Assembly (NCBI RefSeq): GCF_902806685.2
Contig: NC_048545.1
Span: 10,217,852 to 10,281,851, forward strand
DNA from: Maniola hyperantus
Lineage: Eukaryota; Arthropoda; Insecta; Lepidoptera; Nymphalidae
Direction: 5' to 3'
Length of the DNA: 64,000 nt
The position numbers were made by a program, and so were the translations under genes. Below, one piece after another: positions 1-13,200 of the stretch (its first letter is position 1; each line of letters begins with the position of its first letter). The notes beneath the pieces are model-generated. The model had not been told where the DNA came from and searched no databases. It was given only the letters and a program-made list of their open reading frames with translations.

Positions 1-143
1 TAGAAGAACGTCAAGCGCTTGGCATTCACGGCCTCTTGGCGGCCAAGTTCAAGTCACAAGAAGAGCAGCTGGATATCTGCAGGATATCAATAGATAGATA
101 CGAGGACAATCTCAACAAATACCTTTACCTCGTCGAGTTACAG
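1..143 (+). CDS. Men: Copy A coding exon, partial at the window edge
   Basis: It encodes E-E-R-Q-A-L-G-I-H-G-L-L-A-A onwards and ends in V-E-L-Q at a GT donor (144). Bases 1-2 complete a codon begun outside the window. Phase 0 at the donor matches copy B exon 2. Confidence 0.93.
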
Positions 144-3100
144 GTGACTAACCAGCATAAAGGTACCATTTGATTTAATCAATTTACTAAGTTTTTACTT
201 CGGTACTTGTACCTTGATAAGGGAGCCGAAGTCTGGTGCATGCGGTATATCATCCTTTCTTTTTTAAGGGCGCTACACACCAAATCCGCTAGGTTATGGA
301 ACCAGGCTTACTTAAACCGATTATTATGCCAGCGTTTTTCATCTGGCACTTGTATTACAACGCTCTATATTACGCTTGTAGTACATATAAGGCTTCTAAC
401 GTTTGATAAACAGGGCACCGGTCTGTTCCCTCTGACTCAAGCCGAATAGAAGCAGGCGTTACTTTGCGGAAGTTCATGATACACAAGGAATACACAACGT
501 GCAGCATGCGATATGTACCGCCAGTCCTCCTACTACTAAAATGCAGAAAAGCAACCACACCACCTCCACACAAAACCACATAAATCTTCTAATACTCACT
601 CGACATAGGCCCTTTTCATTCTGACACTGCAGCATTCTCAGAACATGTAGACTCCACAATGCACAATTGCAAATATTTTTTCTTTTATTTGCATTTGTGT
701 TAACTGCATGCCTAGTGGTGGAAAGGTGGACGGTGAGAAAGGCTTATCGCTGGCTGCACGTTGTATCTACCATACAGATTTGTCTGTTTTGGTTGATTAT
801 AGAGAATTAAAATTGGTGTTCCTTGTCTGTGTGTTATAAATTCGCATCTCCGCAAAGTAACGCCTGCTTCTATAGGCATTGCTTTAGTCAGGAGGATTTT
901 CTGAAAACCCAAAGATTCGGTTTCGTGCCGCCTGGCATTTCTGACGAGTTTGCAAAGACATAAAGCCGCGTGCTCATGCCACCGTCATCCGAATTCGATG
1001 TGTACCGCTTTATGCTTGGGAAAAACTAATACGTCTTGCCCTCTAAAGTCTAAACCATTAACCGTACTTGGTCTATATGACAATCCGACCCTCCATCCGG
1101 TTATATGCGACGCGTGCAGTGATATATTTAGTCAATGAATTCAGGTGTTACTTGCATGGTTTTGCGGCATAATTTACATGGACACTGGGAGATTTGAATA
1201 TTTTCTAAAATTAGTGCAATAGTATTGTTAATAGTAATGGTATTGGTAACCACGAAACACTCCGCCTGATCGATACAAAAAAATCAAACACTTGAACAAA
1301 ATTTTTCTTGTGTTTACACTTTGCATGAAAAATTATTTCTTATAACTTTGAGGCTTTGTAGTGCTAGAAACATTAATTTTAATTTTATTCATGTGACTTT
1401 TTTTATTATTTAAGTGACTCATAGTTTTTTCATATCAGTTGAAATATTTTTTGATTATGTAATCACAATATTATGTGCGTGCGAGGATGTTTTTGTGTAT
1501 GTGTGAGTTTGATATTAAACAGTTTTGAGTGGCTTGATACTGAAAAGTATGTCGACTCACACATATTCATAAATAATGCATATTCATACATTGTGCATGA
1601 GTGAAACTCAACAATAAAATTTACATTTTTCCATAAGCCCATTAAATTTTTTTTTCAATTGGTATTTACAGATACTCGATTTTATCTATAGCTGATTCGT
1701 TTATTCGCAGGACAGAAATGAGAAGTTGTTCTTCCGCCTGTTGTCAGAGAATGTGGAGAAGTATTTGCCCATAGTATACACACCCACCGTAGGCCTGGCC
1801 TGCCAAAGATTCGGTCTCATCTACAGACGTCCGAGAGGTCTCTTTATCACTATCAATGATAAGGGGCATATATTTAATATTCTCAAAAATTGGTAAGTTA
1901 TAAAAATTATTCAATGCTTAAATTGTAGTATGGCATGGGCAATTCCTGTAGGAAAGCTGTCTTCGCAATATTATTAGGTACACCTATCCCGTATAGCTAT
2001 TATAACAACTGACGCATTTTAGGCCCGAACCAGACGTCCGTGCGATAGTCTTCACAGATGGAGAGCGCATCCTCGGTCTGGGTGACTTGGGAGCGTACGG
2101 TATGGGCATACCTGTGGGAAAGCTGTCTCTATACACTGCACTAGCAGGAATAAAGCCGCATCAGTGTTTACCCATCACTTTGGACGTTGGGACTGAAAAT
2201 CAGGTATTTGTCATCATTTTTAGGGTTCCGTATCTCCAGAGAAAATAAGGAACCCTTATAGGATCACTTCTTTGTCTGCCTGCCTGTATATCTGTCGTGT
2301 TTGTCAAGACCCGACAAGGGAATCAAAACTTATAGGTACTTCTCGTTGACCTAGAATCATGAAAGGCAGATAGCAATGTCGCACAAGTAAAGGGAAAAAT
2401 CCGAAACCCGTGAATTTGTGAATATTATTAGGTTACAAGTATCACCGACAAGATTGTTATTATTATCAAAATTATTTAGCGTTTAAACTATCGTGAGTTA
2501 TTTCCATTATAAATTTAGGTTTGTGAAGCTATACTACTACTAGTTTCGAACCCATCCGGGGTCTCAACCGCGACGCATAGCGAGCTGAGCTGAGTCCTTG
2601 TGAAAAAGGAACTAGTCGGGCTTACGTCGACTAAATACGTGAGTATAGCTGGAAGGATCTATATTTAAAATTATTTTGAGTTGAATAAACTTAGTACCTA
2701 CCGGTTGGGATTGAAATAATATGACGCGTAAAGCAAATTGGCGTGAAAATGAATCTGGAGCGACCTTTTTATGTGCTGACGTGTCGTTTACGATGCTTCG
2801 AAGAATGGCGAATGGAATAATTATTTCGGTCAAATTCGTTATTCAGTTATTTTTATTTAACGACCATTCCAGCGCCATTGACGGCCCCGCACGTTGCACT
2901 TCTTATTGCGTAATTTTTGTACTAAAAGATGTGTTTGAAAGTTTAAAGAAAAGGTATTTAGGTATATAATCTTAGGAAGGAAGGTTATAATAATTTACGG
3001 CTGGGAATGCCGTACCGTTAGGCAAGAGTCAATAGTCGTCTTCTAGGCAAGAGCGCACCTCTTAGGCATGCATCGTCACTAGACCTAGAAAATTCTTCTT

Positions 3101-6100
3101 ACCGTTAGAAACTGCCAATCATGTCTTATAAGGTTGGTTTATTATGCTTGCAGCTTTTAGGGCTATTACCTATAATCAAGCCAATACTTAATCGGCACTT
3201 TGAACAAAAGTAAGATATTTTATTGAGAGAATCAGTGATGCCTCCAAAACACAGTTCAAAGAATTTGTCATTTTCTTTAGTTGTGATTTCACAGGATTTG
3301 CTGGAAGACCCACTTTATATTGGTTTGCGCCAAAAACGAGTGAGAGGGAAGGAGTATGACGAGTTTATTGACGAATTTATGGAAGCATGTGTTCAGAGAT
3401 ATGGACAAAATACACTTTTACAGGTGAGTTGCTGTTAGTCATATTTTTGTATAGGAATCTCGGGCATCTCGAAATAGCGGGCATGATTAAAAAAAAATTG
3501 TTGAACCTGCATAGAAAGTACTAAATTTCTATACTCTATCCACGGAAGTTTGTATATGAAGTTTGTATATGACTCTCTCTGTTACACAATCCCATTCAAA
3601 TGACGAAGACAAAACTCAGTGGGCGTTAACCATTTTGAGGCACCAACCAATCACAAATATGTTTTCAAAAGACATTCGAAATTCAATTCGAAAATGTTCA
3701 AAAAACATTCGAAATTCAATTCGAGAACATAGTTACGTTTGTGATTTGGTTGGTGTCTCAAAATGGTTAACGCCCACTGAGATTTTTGTCCTTGTCATTT
3801 GTATGGGATTGCGTAACAGAGAGAGCCCTATACTAATTACTTTTCGTGGATAGAGTATAGTTATGTCACAGTGCTCTTTGCTATTTAATTATTGGCGTCC
3901 TCTGATCCAATCTTCTTCATATAATTTTAGAACATAGGGATAGGTAGAGGCACTGCCACTTTGCATATTAAGTTAATTCAGCTCAAAGAACTATTTAAAC
4001 TCAGAATGTATACACAGTTTTTACGATAAATGCCACTATTAAATTCATTACATTTTAATGTGAAGTAGGTTTATCTGCTACTTAATAATAGTTTAGTGTT
4101 ATTGAAAATTCTCGTCTGACTAGTTTATGTCTCTACATAGTATACAACAAAGTCGCTTTTAGCCGTCTGTCCCTCGGTACGCTTAGATCTTCTAAACTAC
4201 ACAATCGATTTAATTTTAACGATGGCGTGCGGGTGTGCGGGGCGTCCCCCCGCCTCATATCGATTGCTATTCGACCTGTCGCGTACTATACGTGTCGCCG
4301 ATTTTAAATAACTTGCGATAACTATTTTGCAACATACTCGTAACCTGCGTCTTTTTGGTAGTCGGTTAAAAATACTTCGGGCGTGATTGTAGCTTATACT
4401 AGTCAATCAAATAAAAAATTATGACATAGTTGATACTTATCGTATATCAGTGTTAAACTCGCGTAACATTGTTATCCGATAAGATGCCATTGAATTGCAA
4501 GATAAGTTTTTTCCGTATTGTACATACTTATGATATAATTTTTATGTATTGTTCAAGGAAGAACGTCAATAGCTCAACGGTTGACAAGTGAACTGAATTC
4601 CCCGGTCGGCAGTTCAAACCGAATACGTTGCACTATTGTTGTCGGTCGTATCTACTTATAGCACAAACTTTGGGCTTAGTTCGAGAGGAAAGGGGAATAT
4701 TAGTCAAGATTAGCATATCTAATCATGACTTATATGCCTCTTTCCTATCAAAAAATGTTAAAAGCTAAATAATATAGGATTTGTTTCTGTTTTTTTTTAA
4801 ATTGATTTAGATTTTAAGTTTCATCGCAGAATTTAATAGCATAATACTGGATAGGCCTCTTGTCACTCATAATCGAGTAAACCATCCAATAAAATCAGTT
4901 ATATTGTTAGCTATGCAATACAGGGCCACGCATTATTACATGTACTTCATATCCTATTGCATTCAATAAACATATTATAGTTAAGTATTTAGGAATTACA
5001 AACCAAATAACTGTTTTATTCTCATAGTATATTTTAAAGTTAAAAATTATAATTCGGTTATATAATAAGAAATTTTGAAAATTAAATAATAATAATAATA
5101 ATTTATTGTACTTAAATACAAGAACGAGTTTCCTACCCTCTGCACTAGGAAATACCTGTATTGCAGAAGGTAATTTAGTATCAGGGATACAAAAGTTTTC
5201 TTAATTTAGGCACCAAAATCTAATAATATGTATTACCTAATATTATACTAGCCTAAAATTATGGATAAGAGTGTGTGTGTGTGTACGTGTGAATAGGAGA
5301 TAAAAACTCACTATCGCCTGAAGTAGCGTATCTTAGATATGATGCATGATTATGAATTTATCATACAGTGCTATCTATATTTATCGCTATAATATGTGCC
5401 ATTTACTATCTTAATTATTATCTTTGGCACACTCCAAATTATAAATACTTAATAGTTAATAATCTCCGTATTGCCATATTGAAATTGAACATGTCCTTCG
5501 TTGCATACCTATTTGTATTTCGGACAGGGACATCTTAGGTGCAGATTATACAGAATTGAAGAATGGAGGAGACTAATACAGGCTCAGGGCCCCAGCTGAA
5601 AATCAGCGCTGTATGCTCTCGTGTATCAAGGCATACAGCATTATGCTGAGCTGGAACCTTTTATCGGGTTGTGCGACACATGAAAGTTATTCCGGCGTTT
5701 CTTCTGTTTGAGGCATCTTGAACTAATGTTCAAGTGTTTGCGCGGGAGCAACCAACTTTTAGGTATAACAATTGTGGTGTGTGATACAATAAACGTTGTT
5801 TTTTCTTCTCTTGTTAATGCGTAGCCTTCCTCGTCAGTTGCCGCGCCCGCGCCCGTTTCCGCCGTCCGCTACTTATGTAGGCAAACTGTAGGTTCTATAA
5901 TTCTATATCATACTTTTTTCAAGCATATTAGCTAAGTTTATAATGCTGACTAATATTCCCCTTTCTCTAACTAAGCGTAAAGCTTGTGCTAGAAGTAGGG
6001 TAAGACAATAGTGTAACAGGTGGGGTTTGAACCGGATACCTTTCAGATTTCAGTCCAATCCTTTCATCGTTGAGCTATCGAGGCTATGACAGCTTTACGG

Positions 6101-9100
6101 CTTACCTACTTTTCTTTGAATTACTCGTATATCTACATCTTGTTCATTCATTTGTAGCAAACAAAGAATGATTTATTAGCGTCATTCGTTTACCTATTTA
6201 TCACTTCTCTAATAGATTCGTGACTTACTACGTATCTGTTGCGGAAATACTGAAGAATGTAGAAATACTGCATGTTATACGAATAGTAATATACCTAGTG
6301 CGAAGACAATAGTAAAGTTACTTGTATAACCATTTAGATGTCTTGCATCTAAATGGTTTTGGAATGGAATTTGAGCATAGCAAATAGGTAAGTCACAGTA
6401 TACCTAGGTGGCTTAGACGTCTCATGGGGTAGAGTGTTTGTTGCGGGATATATAGTTTCGGATTGACTATGCTGCGTAGGCCCTACCGGCCGCTACAGCG
6501 TCACCGGGTGGGGCGGCGAATGGGGAGCCCCGCCTGGGAAAGCCCTAGGGGTCGAAGAAATAATTTGATTTACTCTTCTGCAGTTCGAGGATTTCGCGCT
6601 ATTGAACGCTGGTCGTCTGCTCGCGAAGTACCGCTTCAAGTATTGCACGTTCAATGACGACATTCAGGGCACAGCCAGCGTGGCCGTCGCGGGACTAATG
6701 GCCGCTGTCAGGGTCACGAAGAGGAAGCTCAGCGAAAACATATATTTCTTCCTTGGCGCTGGATCGGTAAGAAATAATTAGTATATAGTATAGTCTTATT
6801 AGTGGCAGGTCCCGGGTTCGATTCCCGGCAGGGGTTTGGAATTTTATAATTTCTAAATCTTTGGTCTGGTCTGGTGGGAGGCTTCCGCCGTGGCTACCAC
6901 CCTACTGGCAAAGCCGTGCCGCTAAGCGATTAAGCATTCCGGTACGATGCCGTGTAGACAAAATCATGCCGTTGCGGCGTGATTGAAGGACCAACCATCA
7001 TCATCATCAACCGATAGACGTTCACTGCTGGACATATGTCTCTTATAGGGACTGCCACGCGTCACAGTCTTGCGTCACCTGAATCCAGCGGCCCTTTGCG
7101 ACTGTTTGATGTCGTCCGTCCACCTAGTGGGGGGTCTTCCAACGCTGCGCCTTCCGGTGCGAGGTTGCCATTCCAGCACCTTGGGAGCCCAACGTCTATC
7201 GGTTTTCCGAACTATGTGCCCTGCCCATTGCTTTCTTATGAGGCCCATAGTTAGCAACCATGTCTCGGATCCATCCCACCCATATTTCACTACCCATACT
7301 ATAAATGCGAAAGTGTGTGTGTTTGTTGCTTTGTCCTTCAATCACGTCGTAACGGAGCAACGGATCGACGTGATTTTTTGCACGGGTTAGTAGCTTAAGA
7401 CCTGGAGAGCGACATAAGCTACTTTTTAACCCGGAAATTCAAACAGTTCCCACGGGATTTTTAAGACCCTAAATCCAAGCGTACGAAGTTGTGGGCTTCA
7501 GCTAGTATGTCCATTGTCCATATGTTATAGGTCCAACAACGAAACCAACAAACAAACGCACTTTCGCATTTATAATATGGGTAGTGACATTAAAAGTTGG
7601 TAACATTCATTTTAAACTCGTCCCACAGGCAGCTAACGGCATTGCCAGCTTAACAGTAGCCGCCATGGTCGCAGAAGGTCTCACAGAGAAGCAGGCGCAG
7701 GATCGAGTATACATGTTTGACGTAGACGGTCTCCTCACCACTAGGAGAGAGGGAGGAGTTCCAGCTCACGCGAAGGCCTTTGGGAAGGACATCGAACCGG
7801 AGAAGGACTTTGAGAAGTGCATTGCGAAGATTAGACCGAGTTGTCTTATTGGTAAGTAGTTTTACGGTCATCATCATCATCATCATCATCATCATGATCA
7901 ACCCATCGCCGGCTCACTACAGAGCACGGGTCTCCTCTCAGGGTGAGATCTATAGAGCGCATTCTGACTTAGCTTAGACTTAAGACAGAGTTAAAACGAA
8001 ACACAGCTATATCTCTCTATCTATAAATTTGTCTCGTTTTAACTCAATCTTAAGTCTGAGCCAAGTCAAAGTGCGCTCTATAGATCTCAGCCTCAGAGTG
8101 AGAAGAGTTTGGCCATAGTCTACCACGCTGGCCAAGTGGCAGACTTCACACATTTTTGAGAACTCTCAGGCATGCAGGTTTCCTTACGATGTTTTCATTC
8201 ACCGTTAAAGCAAGACCATTAACAGCTTTTAGTTTTCAGCTGTGAAATATCGTTTCATGCAATTACACCTTTTTGTTCAGCTTCTTCATAACAGTTTGGA
8301 TAATCGTATTTTGTTGTACTGTCTAGGTTGCTCTACCGTGGGCGGTGCGTTCACCCCCGCAGTGCTGCAGCAAATGGCGAAGAACATCGAAAGACCCGTC
8401 ATATTCGCGCTCTCCAACCCGACGAGCAAAGCGGAATGCACCGCCCAGGCCGCGTATGATCATACCGAGGTAAGTTGAGCTTTGAAGTTATCTAGTTAGG
8501 ATTAGATAGGTAAATTCTTTATTGCCAAAATATTACATACAATGAAAAAAAACTTAAACTAAAAAAATTCTGCAATGCGTCCAAACTCCAAATACGTATT
8601 CATGTTTCCTTCTACAAGATTATTGAATTCATAGTCGTTTTATACTTTACTAGTGTACTTTTATACTCTCGGACTTGATTAGAGTTGTATATCAACTATC
8701 TTTGCGAAACTGTGACATTTTATTGTCCTGAACTGCATCAGTAAATGCAGTCGTTTTTCATTAGAATAGAATAGAATAGAAATACATTTATTGGTTGATC
8801 CAACACACGATAAACACAAATATTTACAAAAAACATTCCTTAAAAGCTAATCCAACAAATAGGTACCTAGTGTCTACAACGTGTCGTGCCAACGAAAAGG
8901 CCCGAACTCAGCTGAATGTTGTGGATACACGATATTGTAACCACAACGCTGGTATTCTGTTCGGGCCCAAACTTCCCTCGTTTGGGTCCTGGTTATTAAT
9001 ATTATGTATTAATTATTACGAGTAGTAGTAATGTACCTATAGTACACGACAGTCGAGATGGCAATAGGGTATGAGCCGGGGAGACGCCCCGTACACCTGC

Positions 9101-10172
9101 ACGTCAACCGCGCTATCCGGCACTGGGTTAGCGCGGGGGCTATGTGTTCCCACCCGGATTGCCATCTCGCCGCGCTATCCGGCACCGGGTTAGCGCGGGG
9201 GCTATGTGTTCCCACCCGGATTGCCATCTCGCCGCGCTATCCGGCACCGGGTTAGCGCGGGGGCTATGTGTTCCCACCCGGATTGCCATCTCGCCGCGCT
9301 ATCCGGCACCGGGTTAGCGCGGGGGCTATGTGTTCCCACCCGGATTGCCATCTCGCCGCGCTATCCGGCACCGGGTTAGCGCGGGGGCTATGTGTTCCCA
9401 CCCGGATTGCCATCTCGCCGCGCTATCCGGCACCGGGTTAGCGCGGGGGCTATGTGTTCCCACCTGGATTGCCATCTCGACTTGACGCGTAAAAACCGAC
9501 AGCACTCGAAAAAAGTGAACTGTTAACAGAACGATCTTGTTTTATGGGAGCGCTGGAATGTATCACTTAGGGCTCACTTAGAGCAGAATCTCATTTAGGG
9601 CTTAGGCATGTATCACTTAGGGCAGGTAGTTTTAAAAATGTAGCTCGCGAAAGCTACAGACTCGCGAACATAGTGAATATCCAGCTTAATTAATGATTAA
9701 TTGAATCATTCAAATCTACCAATTAATCATTCAGTATAATCACAAAGCAGTTCAACATGTTACATTGTATTTCACAATTAACTAATACTATTGTATAATC
9801 CGCTAATACTATTCGGTAGATAAAATAGTATCTACAGATCAACCAACCCCTTCAATCACTCGAATTGCCTAACAAGTGGTAGATAAGATTAACGATAAAT
9901 TGCCATGCGGATAAAACAAAAACTCGTTTGTCAGTAAATAAACGCAATTTTTAAACAGTTTAAAACAGTTTGTCCTTGTCAATTATTTCGGTTCAGTACG
10001 TTATATGTACGTAATATGTAACTCAAGGCCTAGGTTACCCGAGTGACTCGCACAAGACACGTTATTTTTACTATGATTATTTGATTATAAACAGTTACGT
10101 AGGATTATTTTTAATATTACCTTTGACGCGTTAGAAATCGTCATTAAAAATATCGGCATTTACATTTTTACA

Positions 10173-10206
<34 letters not shown>

Positions 10207-13200
10207 CAGATACAAGTTAGCCCTTGACTGCAATCTCACCTGATGGTAAGTGATGATGCAGTCTAAGATGATAGCGGGCTAACCTGGAAGGGATATGGCA
10301 GTTTGTATTAAACCCGTACCCCTTTGGTTTCTACACGGCATCGTACCGGAACGCTAAATCGCTTGGCGGCACGGCTTTGCCGGTAGGGTGGTAACTAGCC
10401 AAGACCGAAGCCTCCCACCAGACCAGACCAGAAATTTAGAAATTATAAAATTCCAAACCCCTGCCAGGAATCGAACCCGGGACCTTCTACTAATAAGACC
10501 ACAGCGCTCACGACTGCGCCAGGGAAGTCGTCAAAAGTCGTAGAGTATCTCCATCATTTTCTTTTTAATATTGCTAAAAAAGGACGGAACTTGAATTTTA
10601 CATTAAAATACTTACTCTAAATTTTAGTGCACGCTACTTTAAACAGTAGGCTTGCGACTGGCAGCTAAAGTCACGGGGTTTGACGTCTCTAAATTAATTT
10701 TAAAGCTGTCAAACTGTGACTTTCCTTTTCATATTAAATTAGTAGAAACAGGATGCGAATATGTACTCTAAAATTTAGTTGTGCTCAGAATGAGTACCAA
10801 TGTTTTGTTTTTTAAACTGTATTTCAATCCTGGTTTTGACATGCATTCGTTTCTTAATTTAATAAAATTTATTGCCAGGGTCGCTGTATCTTCGCGTCAG
10901 GCTCTCCCTTCCCGGCAGTGCAATACGACGGCAAGGAGTACCATCCGGGGCAAGGAAACAACGCCTACATTTTCCCTGGGATTGCTCTGGGAGTTATCGC
11001 GACTGCCACGCACCATATACCTGAAACTATGTTCCTGACTGCTGCTAGGGTATGTCTTATTATTTTTGTAGCTTCCTTTAAAACCAGTTTGTGGGTTTTT
11101 TCTGACAAAAAATGTGGTTTCTGTCAAAAAATAAAAAAATGTCAGTAGCAGCCCGGAGTTGAGAATTTGCTGCTAACAAAAATTAAAACTACCTGACTAT
11201 TCATAAGCACTTGTAAAAAGTTTACATGAATAAAAAAACATTCTATTCTATTCTATTCTATTCAAATTATGGCGACTGAAGTCGTTGCTCTTAATATGTA
11301 GAACTACTTTCGATCGATTCCACTATGTTTAAATTTTATAGATGTGTAAAAGGAAAATCTGACTGGCTGACTGATCTATCAAAAACTCAAACTATTAAAC
11401 CACTGGACGGATCGGGCTGAAATTTGGCATGCATGTAGGCATCCGCTACGAAAGGATTTTTATAAATTCATCCTTTAAGTAGGTAAAATAGGGCTTTGAA
11501 ATTTATGTAGTCCACGCGGACGAAGTCGCGAGCGTAAGCTTGTAGTATATAAATTGATTGCTCGGCGATAAGGGACATAATGTGTCGAGTCATACAATAT
11601 CAATGTTTCTTCAATGTAAGCACGATCTAAAAGTACGCTTGAAAAATCCACATATAGCAAAATTCGAGTATAAAATAAGCATGACGACCAAACGCGGGGT
11701 GATATTTTGGGAGAGAATGCAGATTGCAGACACATTTTCTAAATTGTGTGCCAAATATTACATTCAAAAATAGTTCTTATTTGCTAACAACATAATCTAT
11801 TATGTAATGCAAGCGTATCGACGGAAAATGATTGTTTATCTGGTCTAATTTTTAAATTTCTTTGGCAATGACATGATGTATTGTTGCCAAAATCTGACTA
11901 CTATGTATTAGTAGACGTGTTTGTACACAAAACATTCTCAATGAATGTAGAGTTGAAGGTGATCGCTCTGTCAACTTTGTAATCGTCAATCGACTTACGT
12001 TGCTTAGATCCATTTACATGCTCCTGAATAAGCGGACTATCAATAAATAAATTCAATGAACCAAAAGCTTAACTTGGTATAATCCGCTGAAACAGGTCGA
12101 ATCTGTATGGCTGAAACAGGTCGATTCGACCTGTTTCAGCGGATTATAGCAACTTAAGCTTTTGGTTCATTGTATATCATGGACTTCCGCAAAGTAACGC
12201 CTGCTTCTATACAACAATAAAGAAATTGAAAACTTGAGCCATTTTACTTTGACGCGCATAAAAAAGTAAAAAGATTTAAGACACCTAGGTAATTGAAGCC
12301 GAATCGAAAACATCAAACTAATTGTGTTATGTACCCGTTATCTGTAACACTAGTAAAGACAAACGGTTTTCTGAAAGAAATTTTTGGTCCGCAAAAAACC
12401 AATCGGCGCTCTTACGTTGAAGGCAATTTTTTTTACAGACCAATAAGTTTTGAAAAAAGTGTATTCGATTTTCCGCAGGGATTGTTGTGAAAGGCATATC
12501 AATAAATTAAGATTTGCGTAAGAGAGTTGAATCTTTAAACTAAACTAAATTGATAGGTCTAAATCCAGTGCTATCTTTTTCTGTAGGTAGTATTATGAAA
12601 GGGATAGCAATAAATTTAGGTCTACATTATTTTAGGTTAATTATGAGATTGTGTACAAGAGAATAAGCCAGATCGTAATGGTTTTTTCAGACTCTTGCTA
12701 ATTTCGTAAGCGAGGACGATCTGGCAACCGGCCGCATTTACCCACCACTCGCCGATGTGAGGGAGGCGTCGCTCGCCATCGCCATAGAGGTCGCCAGGAT
12801 GGCTTATGACGAAGGTATGTTCATGTTTACCTATCTCTCTTACCATACTTCTCAGATGCCTCAGTTGACTATATCATAGCAATCAAACTGAAAAGTCAGG
12901 TGTACAAAAATGCAATTAAAAGACAGCCTGCAATTAACCTTGCAGTTCGATTTTTTTAAATCGATGTTTTCTTTGGTAAAGGCGTCATTAAATTCAATTT
13001 TTGTGGCTGCATAATATGATAAGTCCTTTGCAAAGTGACGAGTGGTCGGCTCTTCTTAGTAAAACTTGCTGGTTAATTTAGGAAAAGCTGCATCAGTCAT
13101 TGCTAAAATCTCAAATTGTGATTGGCTGAATTTACGGTATTCGCATTGCAGCAATGCATTGTAGCTAATGGTTATTGCGATCGTCACACTGTAGCTGTCA

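Noticed and set aside
3271..3280. Acceptor TTTTCTTTAG at 3280 for the copy A exon
   Set aside because: It would put TTG TGA in frame; the acceptor at 3294 matches the length and phase of copy B.
7868..7900. CRISPR-like direct repeats
   Set aside because: The tandem structures here are microsatellites and a minisatellite without unique spacers, in a eukaryotic genome.
9009..9255. Open frames on both strands across 9009-9255
   Set aside because: They run through the 62-bp minisatellite; a repeated GC-rich unit keeps frames open by chance.
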